DNA from: Candidatus Rokuibacteriota bacterium
GTDB lineage: Bacteria; Methylomirabilota; Methylomirabilia; Rokubacteriales; CSP1-6
Direction: 5' to 3'
NCBI GenBank assembly: GCA_003221435.1
Contig: QHRS01000073.1
Coordinates: 943-10,533, forward strand
DNA: 9,591 nucleotides
Under the pieces are notes generated by a model. The model worked only from the letters and a program-made list of their open reading frames with translations. It had not been told where the DNA came from and did no database searches. Shown one piece after another: positions 9,104 through 9,591 of the stretch (position 1 is its first letter; each line of letters begins with the position of its first letter). Made by a program: the position numbers and the translations under genes.

Positions 9104-9591
9104 GTGCGGTTTGGGGCGTCGCTATCGCTTCACCCGCCGGCCGAACAGTGGGCCCTCGTCCGGCGGATCGAGGAGCTCGGCTTCGAGTCGATCTGGACCG
9201 GCGACCACGTGAGCTTTTATCTGCCGCTGTACGAATCGCTGACCCTGCTCGCCTCGTACGCGAGCATCACGACGCGGCTCCGGCTCGGGACCGCGGTCTA
9301 TCTGCTCGCGCTCCGCCAGCCGGCGATCGTGGCGAAGATCACCTCGACGCTCGACGCGCTCTCGACCGGGCGGCTGATCTTCGGCGTGGGCGTCGGCGGT
9401 GAGAATCCGAAGGAGTTCGAGGCCAGCGGCGTGCCGCATCGCGAGCGCGGCGCCCGGGTCGACGAGGGTATCGAGGTTGTGCGGACCCTGTGGCGGGACA
9501 CGGCCGCGACCTTCAAGGGGCGCTTCACGAGCTTCGAGGGCGTCAGCATCGATCCGAAGCCTGCGCAGCCGGGCGGCCCGCCGATCTGGGT
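9104..9591 (+). CDS. LLM-class flavin-dependent oxidoreductase, 3'-truncated by window edge
   Basis: N-terminal 162 residues of a bacterial luciferase-like (LLM) TIM-barrel oxidoreductase using FMN or F420; substrate unknown. Visible family blocks: VRFGASLSLHPPAEQ at the first strand, LVRRIEELGFESIWTGDHV, a run of strand and helix through LASYASITTRLRLGTAVY, RQPAIVAKITSTLDALSTGR, then FGVGVGGENPKEFEASGVP, RGARVDEGIEVVRTLW and FEGVSIDPKPAQPGGPPIW. The ENPKEFEA pattern is common in LLM proteins annotated as F420-dependent, but the cofactor cannot be fixed from this fragment. GTG at 9104 is the start that places the first strand correctly, with AGG at 9091-9093 as a weak Shine-Dalgarno. The frame is open to the window end; family length is usually 280-350, so about half is missing. 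It is preceded by repeats B and C, 18 nt upstream of the start. Confidence 0.92.
   Translation, partial: MRFGASLSLHPPAEQWALVRRIEELGFESIWTGDHVSFYLPLYESLTLLASYASITTRLRLGTAVYLLALRQPAIVAKITSTLDALSTGRLIFGVGVGGENPKEFEASGVPHRERGARVDEGIEVVRTLWRDTAATFKGRFTSFEGVSIDPKPAQPGGPPIW

Overview
The window is about 70% GC, densely packed, with GTG and TTG starts and no phage, transposase, CRISPR or RNA gene that I can recognise. It looks like the chromosome of a free-living, probably soil or sediment, high-GC Gram-negative-type bacterium. The order sucC-sucD-ndk-biotin carboxylase-BCCP, a long-chain acyl-CoA synthetase and an LLM-class flavin oxidoreductase would fit Candidatus Rokubacteria/Methylomirabilota or a related uncultured lineage. 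That placement rests on general impression, not on a search.

Left block (1-4129, all +): the 3' part of sucC (frameshifted), sucD, ndk, a biotin carboxylase and a biotin carrier protein. SucCD interconverts succinyl-CoA and succinate with nucleotide phosphorylation. Ndk exchanges the gamma phosphate between nucleotides and overlaps sucD by ATGA. The biotin carboxylase/BCCP pair looks like a propionyl-CoA carboxylase alpha chain split into two proteins. Together they would suit propionyl-CoA to succinyl-CoA to succinate metabolism, but no carboxyltransferase is in view.

Middle block: copy A of a paired-hairpin repeat (4134-4208), then a secreted DsbA-like thiol oxidoreductase (4246-5016, +). 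A long hairpin (5022-5053) lies between it and a convergent long-chain acyl-CoA synthetase (5108-6681, -), which carries an internal deletion and frameshift near 6046.

Right block: a divergent 195-bp spacer with an AT-rich dyad, a bifunctional class II aldolase/short-chain dehydrogenase (6877-8928, +), two tandem copies of the same repeat (8935-9010 and 9011-9085), and the N-terminal part of an LLM-class flavin-dependent oxidoreductase (9104 to the window end).

The most unusual element is the ~75-bp repeat: two strong hairpins separated by a variable spacer, three copies, each run starting 4-6 nt after a stop codon. The two frameshifted genes look like small deletions and could be either genuine decay or metagenome assembly errors. 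I found no convincing new defence or biosynthetic system; the repeat family is the best candidate for something undescribed.
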